Assembly: GCA_902785925.1 (NCBI GenBank) | Contig: CADAAI010000004.1 | Span: forward strand, 62,001 to 126,000 | Source: an uncultured Bacteroidales bacterium | Lineage (GTDB): Bacteria > Bacteroidota > Bacteroidia > Bacteroidales > Muribaculaceae | DNA: 64,000 nucleotides | Direction: 5' to 3' | Shown: piece by piece, positions 8,367 to 16,837 of the stretch | Layout: each line of letters begins with the position of its first letter | How positions within the stretch are numbered: the first letter of the stretch is position 1 | Position numbers and translations under genes: made by a program | Notes under the pieces: model-generated | Seen by the model: only the letters and a program-made list of their open reading frames with translations | What the model was told of the DNA's origin: nothing | Databases searched by the model: none

Positions 8367-8774
8367 ATGAAAAGGTTCTTATCAATTTTTGCGTTACTCG
8401 CAGTATTAATTACAGTATCGGCCCCAATAGTAACCGCTAAATCACAGAACGACATGTTAATAGCTAAATCTTCATCTCGTGTTCGTTGTGATTTAATGGG
8501 AAATGTGGGAGGTCAAACTGTATTTCTAATCATTAATGGTAAGTCAGGTTATTATACTACCGATGATGGTGTTAGACGTACAGTGAAAGTTGTTTCCTAT
8601 GGTGGAGGTCACATGGTGTTAAAAGCTTATCTTCGTGGTAAGTATATTGGAACATTCGATGGTCGTTATCAATCTTATAATGGCTATATGAGCAACTATG
8701 AAGGTAGTTTTAAAAGTGTGCGTGGTGGAAGTTTGAGTTTCTACTTTGATACATATGAAGGTTCTTATATGTAA
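8367..8774 (+). CDS. Small secreted Gly/Tyr-rich protein, unknown function
   Basis: 135 residues from the ATG at 8367. An in-frame ATG at 8316 would lie within the promoter, and the downstream ATG gives a clean signal peptide (MKRFLSIFALLAVLITVSA, cleavage near ITVSAPIVTA). The mature domain is short, beta-rich and rich in Gly, Tyr and Ser (GGGHMVLKAYLRGKYIGTF, then NGYMSNYEGSF), like small beta-barrel or sandwich periplasmic proteins. No family recognised. Confidence 0.72.
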   Translation: MKRFLSIFALLAVLITVSAPIVTAKSQNDMLIAKSSSRVRCDLMGNVGGQTVFLIINGKSGYYTTDDGVRRTVKVVSYGGGHMVLKAYLRGKYIGTFDGRYQSYNGYMSNYEGSFKSVRGGSLSFYFDTYEGSYM

Positions 8775-8822
8775 TGCATTTCTAAGTATAGATAGGAATT
8801 ATTGTTTTTTTAAATTTATAGG

Positions 8823-8851
8823 CAGTCTGCACATGAGCAGACTGTTTTTTT
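8823..8851 (+). terminator. Terminator after the small secreted protein gene
   Basis: Stem CAGTCTGC / GCAGACTG with loop ACATGA, followed by a run of seven T. Confidence 0.8.
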
Positions 8852-9011
8852 ATTATTAACGTGGTATTGTATAAATAATTTGGCATGGATTTTGCTTAAT
8901 GAGTTTTAGATTGCCGTTTTTTTTAGTGTAGTGTTTAAAAAGTGGGAAAAAATCACTAATTTTACACGTTCTAAAGAAAAGCTAATTATTAATCCTTAAA
9001 TATATAAAGTT

Positions 9012-9464
9012 ATGATTGAGTATTTTCAAGCCAACTTGTGGCAATTTTGGGCTCTCATTGGTGTCCTTTGCCTGATTCTTGAGCTCACATCGGGCGACTT
9101 TTTCATCATGTGCTTCTCGATAGGTGCTTTTGTTACCGCACTGGTAGCAGCTTTTGGGACCAGTTTTACGGTTCAGCTCATCGTGTTTGCTATTGCTTCA
9201 CTATTGTGCCTGCTCTTCGTGAGGCCGTTGGCTCTCAAGTATTTTCATCGCAAGGATCCCGACCGACTCAGCAACGTTGATGCAATGGTTGGGCGCCGCG
9301 GAGTGGTTACCGAGGCAATTCCTGAGCGAGGCCACGGACGTGTGAAAATTGACGGTGACTCTTGGAAAGCTTGTGGTGTTGATGATTTAGCCATCGCCAA
9401 AGGAACCCGTGTTGAGGTTACCGAGATAAACAGCATTATCATCACAGTAAAACCCTGTGAATAA
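9012..9464 (+). CDS. NfeD-family membrane protein (short form)
   Basis: 150 residues: membrane helices at about 8-30, 33-50 and 52-72, then a soluble C-terminal OB-fold domain (about 90-150, VGRRGVVTEAIPE and GTRVEVTEIN). This is the short NfeD form without the serine-protease part. NfeD proteins are typically encoded next to an SPFH (stomatin/slipin) protein and are thought to assist membrane microdomain organisation; that partner follows after 39 bp here, so an operon is likely. Confidence 0.9.
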   Translation: MIEYFQANLWQFWALIGVLCLILELTSGDFFIMCFSIGAFVTALVAAFGTSFTVQLIVFAIASLLCLLFVRPLALKYFHRKDPDRLSNVDAMVGRRGVVTEAIPERGHGRVKIDGDSWKACGVDDLAIAKGTRVEVTEINSIIITVKPCE

Positions 9465-9503
9465 AAATCATGTAAAATAATAACTCTAAATTTATTTATA
9501 TTT

Positions 9504-10481
9504 ATGGAACTAAACACCTCTTTAATTGTCCTAATCACCCTAGTGGTGCTGGTGCTCATTTTCATTAAGATGAGCCTCGTAATCATCTCGCAGAGCGAGA
9601 CTAAGATTGTGGAGCGATTGGGTAAATACCATGCTACTCTCAAGCCAGGTATTAACATCATCATCCCGTTTATCGACCGTGCCAAGACAATCATATCACT
9701 TGCCAACGGACGTTATGTGTATACCAACAAGATTGACCTGCGTGAACAAGTCTATGATTTCGACAAGCAGAACGTTATCACCAAGGATAATATCCAGATG
9801 CAGATTAATGCGTTGCTCTATTTCCAGATTGTGGATCCATTCAAGTCGGTGTATGAAATCAGTAATTTGCCAAACGCAATAGAGAAACTCACGCAGACCA
9901 CCCTGCGTAACATCATTGGTGAGCTTGAGCTTGACCAGACTCTTACCTCGCGTGACACCATCAACAGCAAGCTGCGTGCAGTGCTTGACGACGCTACCGA
10001 CAAGTGGGGTGTGAAAGTTAACCGTGTTGAGTTGCAAGACATCATGCCACCGGCAAGCGTGCTTCAGGCAATGGAGAAACAGATGCAGGCCGAGCGTAAC
10101 AAGCGTGCCACAATCCTCACTAGCGAGGGTGAGAAGGCTGCCGTTATTCTGCAGTCGGAAGGTGAGAAGACTTCGACCATCAACCGTGCCGAGGCCGAGA
10201 AACAGAAAGCAATCCTCGCTGCCGAAGGTGAGGCACAGGCTCGCATTCGCCGTGCCGAGGCCGAGGCTGTCGCAATCAATCAGGTTTCGGAGGCTGTGCG
10301 CAACAGCACTAATGTGGGAGCTAACACTAATCCTGTTAACTACCTGCTCGCCAAGAACTACATCGACACGCTGCAGACTATCGCAGGAGGTCCCGCAACC
10401 AAGACCGTTTACCTCCCCTACGAGGCAAGCAATCTCATGGGCAGCATAGGCGGAATCAAGGACATGTTCAAGATGGAGTAG
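9504..10481 (+). CDS. SPFH-domain (stomatin/paraslipin, QmcA-like) protein
   Basis: 325 residues: one N-terminal membrane anchor (about 7-27), an SPFH/band-7 domain (about 30-200, with VERLGKYHATLKPGINIIIP), an alanine/glutamate-rich coiled coil (about 185-255) and a C-terminal segment. Such proteins oligomerise into membrane scaffolds and may affect membrane proteases. The preceding nfeD-type gene is its usual partner. The repeated AEGE/RAEAE motifs in the coiled coil are typical, not an anomaly. A good terminator follows. Confidence 0.93.
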   Translation: MELNTSLIVLITLVVLVLIFIKMSLVIISQSETKIVERLGKYHATLKPGINIIIPFIDRAKTIISLANGRYVYTNKIDLREQVYDFDKQNVITKDNIQMQINALLYFQIVDPFKSVYEISNLPNAIEKLTQTTLRNIIGELELDQTLTSRDTINSKLRAVLDDATDKWGVKVNRVELQDIMPPASVLQAMEKQMQAERNKRATILTSEGEKAAVILQSEGEKTSTINRAEAEKQKAILAAEGEAQARIRRAEAEAVAINQVSEAVRNSTNVGANTNPVNYLLAKNYIDTLQTIAGGPATKTVYLPYEASNLMGSIGGIKDMFKME

Positions 10482-10518
10482 TTCAGCACTACGCATCTAG
10501 CAAAAACACAATTCAAAG

Positions 10519-10554
10519 TAATGCTTCGACTATATTATCGAAGCATTATTTTTT
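10519..10554 (+). terminator. Terminator of the NfeD/SPFH operon
   Basis: Perfect 11-bp stem TAATGCTTCGA / TCGAAGCATTA, followed by TTTTTT. Confidence 0.85.
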
Positions 10555-10671
10555 GTTGAATAATAAGATATTCTTATTGAATGTGTTCTTTTATTTAAAT
10601 AATAATTATTGTTGTTTCTCAAAATGTTTATTAAATTTGCACTTTATTGATTATCTATAAAAAGGCTTATT

Positions 10672-13461
10672 ATGAGTAACTTGAAGCATTTGTTTACGAC
10701 TATAGCGATGGTGGCTGCAGTAGCAATGTCGGCTTGGGGTAGTCCCATTGATTGGACTAAGGCTGAATCAATGGCCACACAGTTTGCTCAATCCGAAGTG
10801 TCACAGGCAGGAAACGTGCAATGGCAACGTGTTGCTAGGAGAGGCATCTCGACAAGCGACGGCAATGCCCCTCTCTATATATTAAACCGTGCTAATGGCC
10901 ATGGTTTTGTAATCGTTGCTGGCGATGATGCTGCCGAGCCCATTCTGGGCTATTCTACTGAGGGCAGCTTCAGTTATGACGACATGCCCGACAACCTGCG
11001 CTATTGGCTTGAACTCAATGAACTTTATGTCAAAGCATGCGCTAGCCGTCAGGGACTGGCACGACAGATTTCGCAGGGCACTCCCGTTGTCGCACCTTTG
11101 CTTGGCGATATTCTGTGGGGTCAGGGTAGCCCTTATAATGATATGTGTCCCACCTATGGTAGCGGCACACACTATTATGTGGGCTGCGTGGCAACAGCTG
11201 CCACGCAGATAATGCGCTATTACAGTTATCCTGAGCATGGAGTAGGGAGCAAGACTATAACCGTTGACGGGCAGAGCGTTACAGCCAACTTTGGCAACAC
11301 TACCTACGATTGGAACAATATGCTTCCCACCTATGATGGCGTGAACTATACCGCTGTTCAGGGTAACGCTGTAGCCACGATTGCCGCCCATTTCGGTGTT
11401 GCCGTCAATATGGAATATCAGCAGAATGGCAGCGGAGCGCACTCGATGGACGTGCCTCACGCGCTGCGCGAATATTTCGCCTATGACCAAGCTGTGACCA
11501 TGCGCAAGCGTGACTATTACAGTAGCAGTGAGTGGCTGCAGTTCATCAAGGCAGAGCTTGACGCAGGTCGACCAGTGTATTATGCAGCATCTAGCGATGT
11601 GGGCAGCAGTGGCCATGCCTTTGTGTGTGACGGTTATGACACCGAGGATTTCGTTCACATCAACTGGGGATGGTATGGCACCAGCAATGGCTACTTCCTC
11701 GTGAGTCACCTTGACCCGGATGACTTGGGTATTGGTGGCGGAACAGGCGGATATAATGTTGATCAGGAGATTATAACAGGCATTCAGCCTCCCGTGGGAG
11801 GAACTACCTATGAGCGCCCGCTTTATAACTCGCTGAGCATGCGACTCATCACGCAAAGTGCTAATGACTTTAACGTTATGATTACCGTCGAGAACTTCGA
11901 TACCAAGCCATTCACTGGCGACCTGGGAGTGGTTTTGGTGCGTGATGGTGAGATAGTCAAGGTATTGAAAACTGAGCAGCGCAACATAGCTGGTTTTGCC
12001 AATGGACACACTGGATTGCTTGCCATGGCATCAATCTACGACATTCCCAAGCAAGTGGGCAATGATGTGCCCGATGGCGAGGCAACAGTATGGATGGCAT
12101 TCCGCGAGGATAGTCAGTCGCCATGGCAGCTCATGCGTTATTGCCGTGGCCGCGATAGCCGCAACAAGCCCTATGTGGGTTTCTTCAAAACCCAGGTATC
12201 AAATGGCTACATCCTCACTCTCGATGACAGCTGCTCGCATCCCGATGTAACGTTGCTATCGCCGCTTGAGCCTGAGGGCGAGGTCTATGCAAGTGGTTCG
12301 GCTCTTTTCAACCTGCACCTGCGCAACAACAGTCCCGACGTGCGCTTGCGCAACATCGTTGTGCGTTTCACGAGCACTGACGATGAAAGCCAGTATTTCG
12401 ACTATGAGAACGAGGTCAATGTATATGACGACGTCGAGGAAGATGTTTCACTGCTTGTGAATCTCGACGAGGAAATGCCTCAGGGCGAGTATCGCCTCAC
12501 GGCTTTTGAGAAGGACTTTGAGGATTATCCTTTTGCGCTATCACAGGGCGACGGCATCGTCAATGTGTTGCCAGCAGCGCAAACTCCAGTCATGCGACTC
12601 ACAACTGCTGTGCAGTGGCGACGGGCCGACTCGCAGGATTTCATCAACCAAGGTGACAACATCTACTTCGCGCTCAGTGCACGCAACTACGGTAGCGCCG
12701 GTAATGTGGGGGTTATCCTTAACCTTGTTGATGTGAATGATCCAACAAAGAGCTATATCTATCAGCAGAGCAATGCTACTGTTGAGCGAGGTGAGGCTAA
12801 GGTTTTCTCTTTCTACCGTAAATTGCCTGTTGATCCTGGCAACTATAAGGTTGTAATCAGCTATGTGACCGATGACGGGAAAACTACCATTGATCCCAAC
12901 AATTACGTGTATCCACTCGTTATCACGGTGGGTGAGGCCGATAACATTTACCTGAATGCCGTTTCAATCGACTTGCCTGATTATGTGGTCAAGGGCGAGA
13001 GGCTAGAGGGCACTTTGACGCTAAGCGCACCCACCGCTCACAACGGATATGTCTATGTGCGCATGAGGCAGTATACGCTCACCAACGGCGGAATCCTCTA
13101 TATGGGCAACCAGCAAATTCCAGCTGGCGAGGAACGCACCATCAACATCTCCAGCCGCATCGACTTTGAGCCAGGACGCTACTTGATAATGGTTGAAGCA
13201 AAACATGGTTCGACCGAGGGCACCGTGGGCAACTACGTTAATTGCTACAAACTCATCGACGTGGTTACTGAGCCCCCAGTAGTAGCTGTTCCTGGTGATG
13301 TAAACGGCGATGGAGTGGTGACATCGGCCGACGTCACTGCCCTTTACAATTTTATGCTTAACAACGACGCTACGGCAATTGTCAATGGTGACCAAAATGG
13401 CGATGGTAACATTACGTCTAGCGACGTTACCGCTGTCTACAACATCATCCTCGGCAACTAA
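10672..13461 (+). CDS. Secreted C10 (streptopain-type) cysteine protease with dockerin-like tail
   Basis: 929 residues. A signal peptide (about 1-23) is followed by a Spi-type propeptide (about 25-140) and the C10 catalytic domain (about 140-375). Catalytic C172 lies in YYVGCVATAATQIMRYY, the active-site His near 315 in SSGHAFVCDGY, and HINWGWYG near 330 is the usual downstream motif. From about 380 there are several beta-sandwich modules. The last 55 residues carry two calcium-loop repeats (VNGDGVVTSADVTALYN and QNGDGNITSSDVTAVYN), a type I dockerin-like domain. Such tails occur in Bacteroidales secreted proteins outside cellulosomes. A promoter-like ATTG, 20 bp, TAAATTTG ends at 10639. Confidence 0.93.
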   Translation: MSNLKHLFTTIAMVAAVAMSAWGSPIDWTKAESMATQFAQSEVSQAGNVQWQRVARRGISTSDGNAPLYILNRANGHGFVIVAGDDAAEPILGYSTEGSFSYDDMPDNLRYWLELNELYVKACASRQGLARQISQGTPVVAPLLGDILWGQGSPYNDMCPTYGSGTHYYVGCVATAATQIMRYYSYPEHGVGSKTITVDGQSVTANFGNTTYDWNNMLPTYDGVNYTAVQGNAVATIAAHFGVAVNMEYQQNGSGAHSMDVPHALREYFAYDQAVTMRKRDYYSSSEWLQFIKAELDAGRPVYYAASSDVGSSGHAFVCDGYDTEDFVHINWGWYGTSNGYFLVSHLDPDDLGIGGGTGGYNVDQEIITGIQPPVGGTTYERPLYNSLSMRLITQSANDFNVMITVENFDTKPFTGDLGVVLVRDGEIVKVLKTEQRNIAGFANGHTGLLAMASIYDIPKQVGNDVPDGEATVWMAFREDSQSPWQLMRYCRGRDSRNKPYVGFFKTQVSNGYILTLDDSCSHPDVTLLSPLEPEGEVYASGSALFNLHLRNNSPDVRLRNIVVRFTSTDDESQYFDYENEVNVYDDVEEDVSLLVNLDEEMPQGEYRLTAFEKDFEDYPFALSQGDGIVNVLPAAQTPVMRLTTAVQWRRADSQDFINQGDNIYFALSARNYGSAGNVGVILNLVDVNDPTKSYIYQQSNATVERGEAKVFSFYRKLPVDPGNYKVVISYVTDDGKTTIDPNNYVYPLVITVGEADNIYLNAVSIDLPDYVVKGERLEGTLTLSAPTAHNGYVYVRMRQYTLTNGGILYMGNQQIPAGEERTINISSRIDFEPGRYLIMVEAKHGSTEGTVGNYVNCYKLIDVVTEPPVVAVPGDVNGDGVVTSADVTALYNFMLNNDATAIVNGDQNGDGNITSSDVTAVYNIILGN

Positions 13462-13669
13462 CATTGTTTTTATAAAGAAATCATCGCTTTTGACTTTCTG
13501 ACGAAGCTTGATTTTTGGAGTGCTAAAAATGTTGGTTTAGCTATTTACGTGATAGAAGATGTGGCATTTCCAATGAAATTGTTTTGGTTGTCGTTCATTG
13601 TTTGGGAGATTTTTTTGTAACTTTGCAGTGGAACTTAATTTTCATGAATCTTTAAACAACACAATTGCA

Positions 13670-14050
13670 ATGAAAACAGCTTTGAACACAGCAGCGGCAC
13701 CTGCCGCAATCGGACCCTACAGCCAGGGCATCGCCGCTCAGGGTAAAATGATTTTCCTTTCGGGACAACTCCCCATCGACCCAGCTACTGGAGCATTTCC
13801 CGAAGGAGGTATCAAGGAGCAGACCCGCCAGTCGCTTCTCAACGCCCAGGCAATCCTTAAGAGCGCAGGTCTTGACCTGAACAACGTGGTTAAGACTACC
13901 GTGCTGTTGAGCGACATCGCCAACTTTGGCCCTATGAACGAGGTATATGCCGAGTTCTTTGAGCAGCCATTTCCCGCACGCTCGGCATTTGCCGTGAAGG
14001 ATCTTCCCAAGGGCGCTCTGGTTGAGATAGAGATGATTGCCGCCGAGTAA
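13670..14050 (+). CDS. ridA: RidA family enamine/imine deaminase
   Basis: Hydrolyses reactive enamine/imine intermediates such as 2-aminoacrylate released by PLP enzymes. The chosen ATG at 13670 gives 126 residues, the usual length; the frame runs 24 codons further upstream, but that extension overlaps a -7 promoter box (TAACTTTG, 13618-13625). Family signatures are GPYSQG near the N-terminus, FLSGQLPIDP, and the C-terminal PARSAFAVKDLPKGALVEIE with the catalytic Arg. Confidence 0.96.
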   Translation: MKTALNTAAAPAAIGPYSQGIAAQGKMIFLSGQLPIDPATGAFPEGGIKEQTRQSLLNAQAILKSAGLDLNNVVKTTVLLSDIANFGPMNEVYAEFFEQPFPARSAFAVKDLPKGALVEIEMIAAE

Positions 14051-14071
14051 TCCTCCCCTTATTGCTATCAC

Positions 14072-14112
14072 AAAAAAAGTGGGTGTGTCAGACTTCAGAC
14101 GCACCCATTTTC
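14072..14112. terminator. Terminator after ridA, flanked by A- and T-runs
   Basis: Stem TGGGTGTGTC / GACGCACCCA (14080-14089 with 14098-14107, one G.U), preceded by a run of A and followed by TTTTC, so it could act both ways. Core sequence shared with the hairpin at 3431. Confidence 0.65.
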
Positions 14113-14124
14113 ATGATGTGATGA

Positions 14125-14160
14125 TTAAAAAACAAAACAACGCTTCGGCAGGGAAGCGTT
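14125..14160 (-). terminator. Terminator of the 162-aa lipoprotein gene
   Basis: Stem AACGCTTC / GAAGCGTT (14139-14160), followed on the minus strand by the T-rich stretch TTGTTTTGTTTTTTAA. Confidence 0.7.
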
Positions 14161-14169
14161 GCTTGGGGA

Positions 14170-14658
14170 TTATTGTTTCTTAACTCTTGTGAAAGCAAGC
14201 GGTAGTTGCCCAATCTTGCAAGTTAGCGTGTTGCCGTTGAGCTGTAAATCGGTCACTGCAAGAGTGAGATTTGAGGCCTGTAGTATCAAGGCCTTGTCGG
14301 TCTGTAGCCAAGAGCCTGTCACAAATACTCCAATTCCGTTGTTGCCATAAGTGTAAAGTCGTGCCTCACCATCGGGTTTAATCTGGATAATAAACTCGTG
14401 AGTAGCAATAATTTCCTTCACCTTGGTGAGAATTTCGATATTTTCGGGAGTGAGTGCCTGGTCCTCTTGAAGCTTTTGAATTATCATCTGCTCCAAAGCG
14501 GCTTCTACTTGTGGATTGTGTACATATTCCCACGCGCCAAACAGTGGGTTTTGCGGCTCGTCTTTATCGTCGTCGCTACCACATGAGGTGAAAGCCCAGC
14601 AGCACACCATTGTAACGATGAGCATGGCAAATCCCCATAATATATTCTTTCGTTTCAT
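14170..14658 (-). CDS. Lipoprotein of unknown function (lipocalin-like size)
   Basis: 162 residues from the ATG at 14658 (MKRKNILWG); a start eight codons upstream (14682) would overlap the -7-like box TAATTTTG at 14688-14695 and spoil the signal. The signal ends in WAFTSC with lipidated Cys, followed by GSDDDKDEPQ, a typical surface-lipoprotein export-like acidic start. The mature part includes GAWEYVHNP near residue 45, which resembles the first strand of lipocalin-like domains, then alternating beta strands. Function unknown. Confidence 0.8.
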   Translation of the reverse strand: MKRKNILWGFAMLIVTMVCCWAFTSCGSDDDKDEPQNPLFGAWEYVHNPQVEAALEQMIIQKLQEDQALTPENIEILTKVKEIIATHEFIIQIKPDGEARLYTYGNNGIGVFVTGSWLQTDKALILQASNLTLAVTDLQLNGNTLTCKIGQLPLAFTRVKKQ

Positions 14659-14723
14659 TTCTTTGACTTCGTTTTTATCCAAAGGTGCAAAATTATATCA
14701 TTTTGGGGAGGTCACATGACTAG

Positions 14724-14757
14724 CACAAAAAAAGTTATCAACATGTTGATAACTTTT
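14724..14757 (-). terminator. Terminator of the glycine-lipid gene pair
   Basis: Perfect 28-bp palindrome (14730-14757, half-site AAAAGTTATCAACA) followed on the minus strand by seven T. It contains TTATCAACA on both strands. Confidence 0.75.
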
Positions 14758-14836
14758 CTATTCGTGTTTCAAAAAAACGTGGAATGAAGAACGTAGAACG
14801 GGAATTGGCGTTCTATCACCTTTTCCCTCTCACCTT

Positions 14837-15769
14837 TCATCTGGAGAACGTGTCGATGTGTCGGCTCTTTTTGGTGTCGGCAATCTCGTCGATTTTAATA
14901 AGGATACCGCTCTCTTCTACATCGCCAAACTCATGGTTGATAGCAGTTCCAAGCATGCGCATGGTGGGTGAGAGGCTCATGTAGGCATTTACCAGTGGTG
15001 GTATGTTGATGCCCTTGCTGCGGATGTAGTTGTTGAGCCGCATATAGTCTTTCTTGAAGTCGGAACCATCGAAGAAAGAAGCCACTTCCTTGAGGTCACG
15101 CCCGGTATTTAGCGGATGAATAGGGGTGACGAGCTGATCATGGTTGGGGAAGTAGAGATGAAGGAAAGCGAGGAGCAGGTTTCGGCAGTCGACGGGATAG
15201 GTGGTGTACATCGTCATCTTTCCAAAGAGATACTCAATCTCAGGATGGATAACTGTGAGTGCTCCCAGGCCGTCCCACAAGTTGTCGAGGGCAAAGATAC
15301 CTCTAGCGCCCACACGGCTCGATTGATATTCAGGAGTAACGAATGAACGCCCTAGCTCGATGGTGCTTGGTAGGAAATCGTCAAGAAATTTCTTGGAGAA
15401 GTTGAACATGTGAGCCATGGCAATGTTTGGAGTACCATCGCTGTTCAGTCTTATATTGCGACCAATGATGAAACGATAGGCCCCAATAATCTCGTGGTCG
15501 TCGGGGTTCCACACCAGCAGTTGCTGGCAGGCAGGCTCCATGAGGTCAAACTCATCGATATCGCACGCCTTGCCAGTGCCGCCTCCAGCATGCCGGAAAG
15601 CTATTTCACGCAGCCTACCTATCTCCTGCATCACGTGCGGTGAGTTATGGGCATCGACGACGTAGATTTCGTTGTCGGCCTTATTTGTCTTGCGCAGGAA
15701 CCGCTCGGGAGTGAGTTCCTTTTCAATAAGTCTGATGTCTATGGGATCTATTATCTTCTCCTGTATCAT
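14837..15769 (-). CDS. glsB: GNAT-type N-acyltransferase, GlsB-like (glycine lipid synthesis)
   Basis: 310 residues from the ATG at 15769 (a GTG at 15778 would add three). It belongs to the OlsB/haemolysin-like GNAT family that transfers an acyl group from acyl-ACP to an amino acid amine. Visible signatures include EIGRLREIAFRHAGGGTGK, VWNPDDHEIIGAYRF, and STIELGRSFVTPEYQ. In Bacteroides the homologue GlsB makes mono-acyl glycine. The gene follows a PlsC-like O-acyltransferase by 16 bp on the same strand, matching the GlsA/GlsB pairing for glycine lipids. The substrate is inferred. Confidence 0.8.
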   Translation of the reverse strand: MIQEKIIDPIDIRLIEKELTPERFLRKTNKADNEIYVVDAHNSPHVMQEIGRLREIAFRHAGGGTGKACDIDEFDLMEPACQQLLVWNPDDHEIIGAYRFIIGRNIRLNSDGTPNIAMAHMFNFSKKFLDDFLPSTIELGRSFVTPEYQSSRVGARGIFALDNLWDGLGALTVIHPEIEYLFGKMTMYTTYPVDCRNLLLAFLHLYFPNHDQLVTPIHPLNTGRDLKEVASFFDGSDFKKDYMRLNNYIRSKGINIPPLVNAYMSLSPTMRMLGTAINHEFGDVEESGILIKIDEIADTKKSRHIDTFSR

Positions 15770-15785
15770 AGTCGTCACTATCGAT

Positions 15786-16613
15786 TTAGGATTCTTTCAA
15801 CTCGTAAACCATATCTCTTAATCGGGCAGCCTCGGCGCGGGCGTTGCGGCTGTCGAGCGATTGCCATTTCACTGGCTTGCCAAAGTGCACTTTGTAGGTG
15901 CTACCGCTCGACTTGAACATCTCTCCGGGTAATAAAACCATCTCGATGTTAAGCTTGATGCCCAGCCGCTCGCGCCACCGCGCCATGCGGTAGAACTTCT
16001 TGCTGTTTTGACCATCAAAATACACCGGAATGATGTCGCGTTGCGAACTCACGGCATGAGTTACCACAAACTTCTTCCACTCCAGATCGCCAATATTGCC
16101 ATCCTTTAGTTTGCGTGAACACAACCCAGCTGGGAATGTAATCATTTGGCGGTCGCTCTGGTACTGCTCTTCGATTTCTTGGGCACTCTGTCGAGATTGG
16201 TGACCGTGCTTGTTGATGGGCAGGAACACGTTATCGAGGGGCTTGACAGCCATCAAGAGGTCATTGACGATAAACTTGATGTTGTCGCCGCCATAGCGGT
16301 GCCCAATGAGTGAGATGAGAGCCATGCCGTCGAGGCCCCCCAGTGGATGGTTGCTGGCGAAGATGAAGCGTCCCTCGCTTGGAATATTCTCCTCGCCCAC
16401 TGCCTGATACTTGATATTGAGGTCATCGAGAGCGATGTCGGCAGCATCGACGCCTTTCTTGTCGCCCATGTCGGAAAGTATCTTGTTCAGGCCGTCCTGG
16501 TGGATTGTGCGCTCTATCCAGCGTATAAGCCATTTGGGGATGTAGCGGTAATGACGAGGCAGGCGTTGCCTTATCACACTGTCAACATCGATGCGTATTG
16601 GCTTAGTTTCCAT
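15786..16613 (-). CDS. glsA: PlsC-like O-acyltransferase, GlsA-like (glycine lipid synthesis)
   Basis: 275 residues from the ATG at 16613 (METKPIRID); the frame runs 63 codons further upstream but that part is AT-rich, hydrophobic and overlaps a -7 box (TATCTTTG, 16636-16643). The acyltransferase core has FASNHPLGGLDGM near residue 95, a variant of the HX4D catalytic motif with one extra residue between His and Asp, and FPAGLCSRK as the substrate-site motif. Established for the family: O-acylation of the N-acyl amino acid made by the OlsB/GlsB partner. It is first in the two-gene operon. Confidence 0.8.
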   Translation of the reverse strand: METKPIRIDVDSVIRQRLPRHYRYIPKWLIRWIERTIHQDGLNKILSDMGDKKGVDAADIALDDLNIKYQAVGEENIPSEGRFIFASNHPLGGLDGMALISLIGHRYGGDNIKFIVNDLLMAVKPLDNVFLPINKHGHQSRQSAQEIEEQYQSDRQMITFPAGLCSRKLKDGNIGDLEWKKFVVTHAVSSQRDIIPVYFDGQNSKKFYRMARWRERLGIKLNIEMVLLPGEMFKSSGSTYKVHFGKPVKWQSLDSRNARAEAARLRDMVYELKES

Positions 16614-16801
16614 GCGGTAACTTTTTTTCAAACTACAAAGATAAAAAATATTACTCAAAACAGCGATGATAAATGAAAAAAGTTTCAAAAAAATGCGAGA
16701 GAAATCAATAAACTGATAGATAAGCTTACCATTATTAAGAAAAAACTTGTACTTTTGCCACACAATGCACCACAGGCGCATTAAAAGGAGATTCAGTATC
16801 A

Positions 16802-16835
16802 AACTGAAAACTAATAACTGATAACTGACAACTGA
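16802..16835 (+). repeat. AACTGA-type degenerate short tandem repeat before panB
   Basis: Successive variants of AACTGA(A/T)A with 7-10 base spacing (for example TAACTGATAACTGACAACTG) end 2 bp before the panB ATG. A reverse-oriented relative lies at 61831-61863 upstream of lepB. Confidence 0.6.
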
Positions 16836-16837
16836 TT

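Noticed and set aside
9696..10496. Minus-strand frame of 266 codons opposite the SPFH gene
   Set aside because: Leucine/cysteine-rich shadow of a repeated coding sequence; no supporting signal.
10882..12009. Open frame of 375 codons opposite the C10 protease
   Set aside because: Antisense shadow without recognisable domain or promoter.
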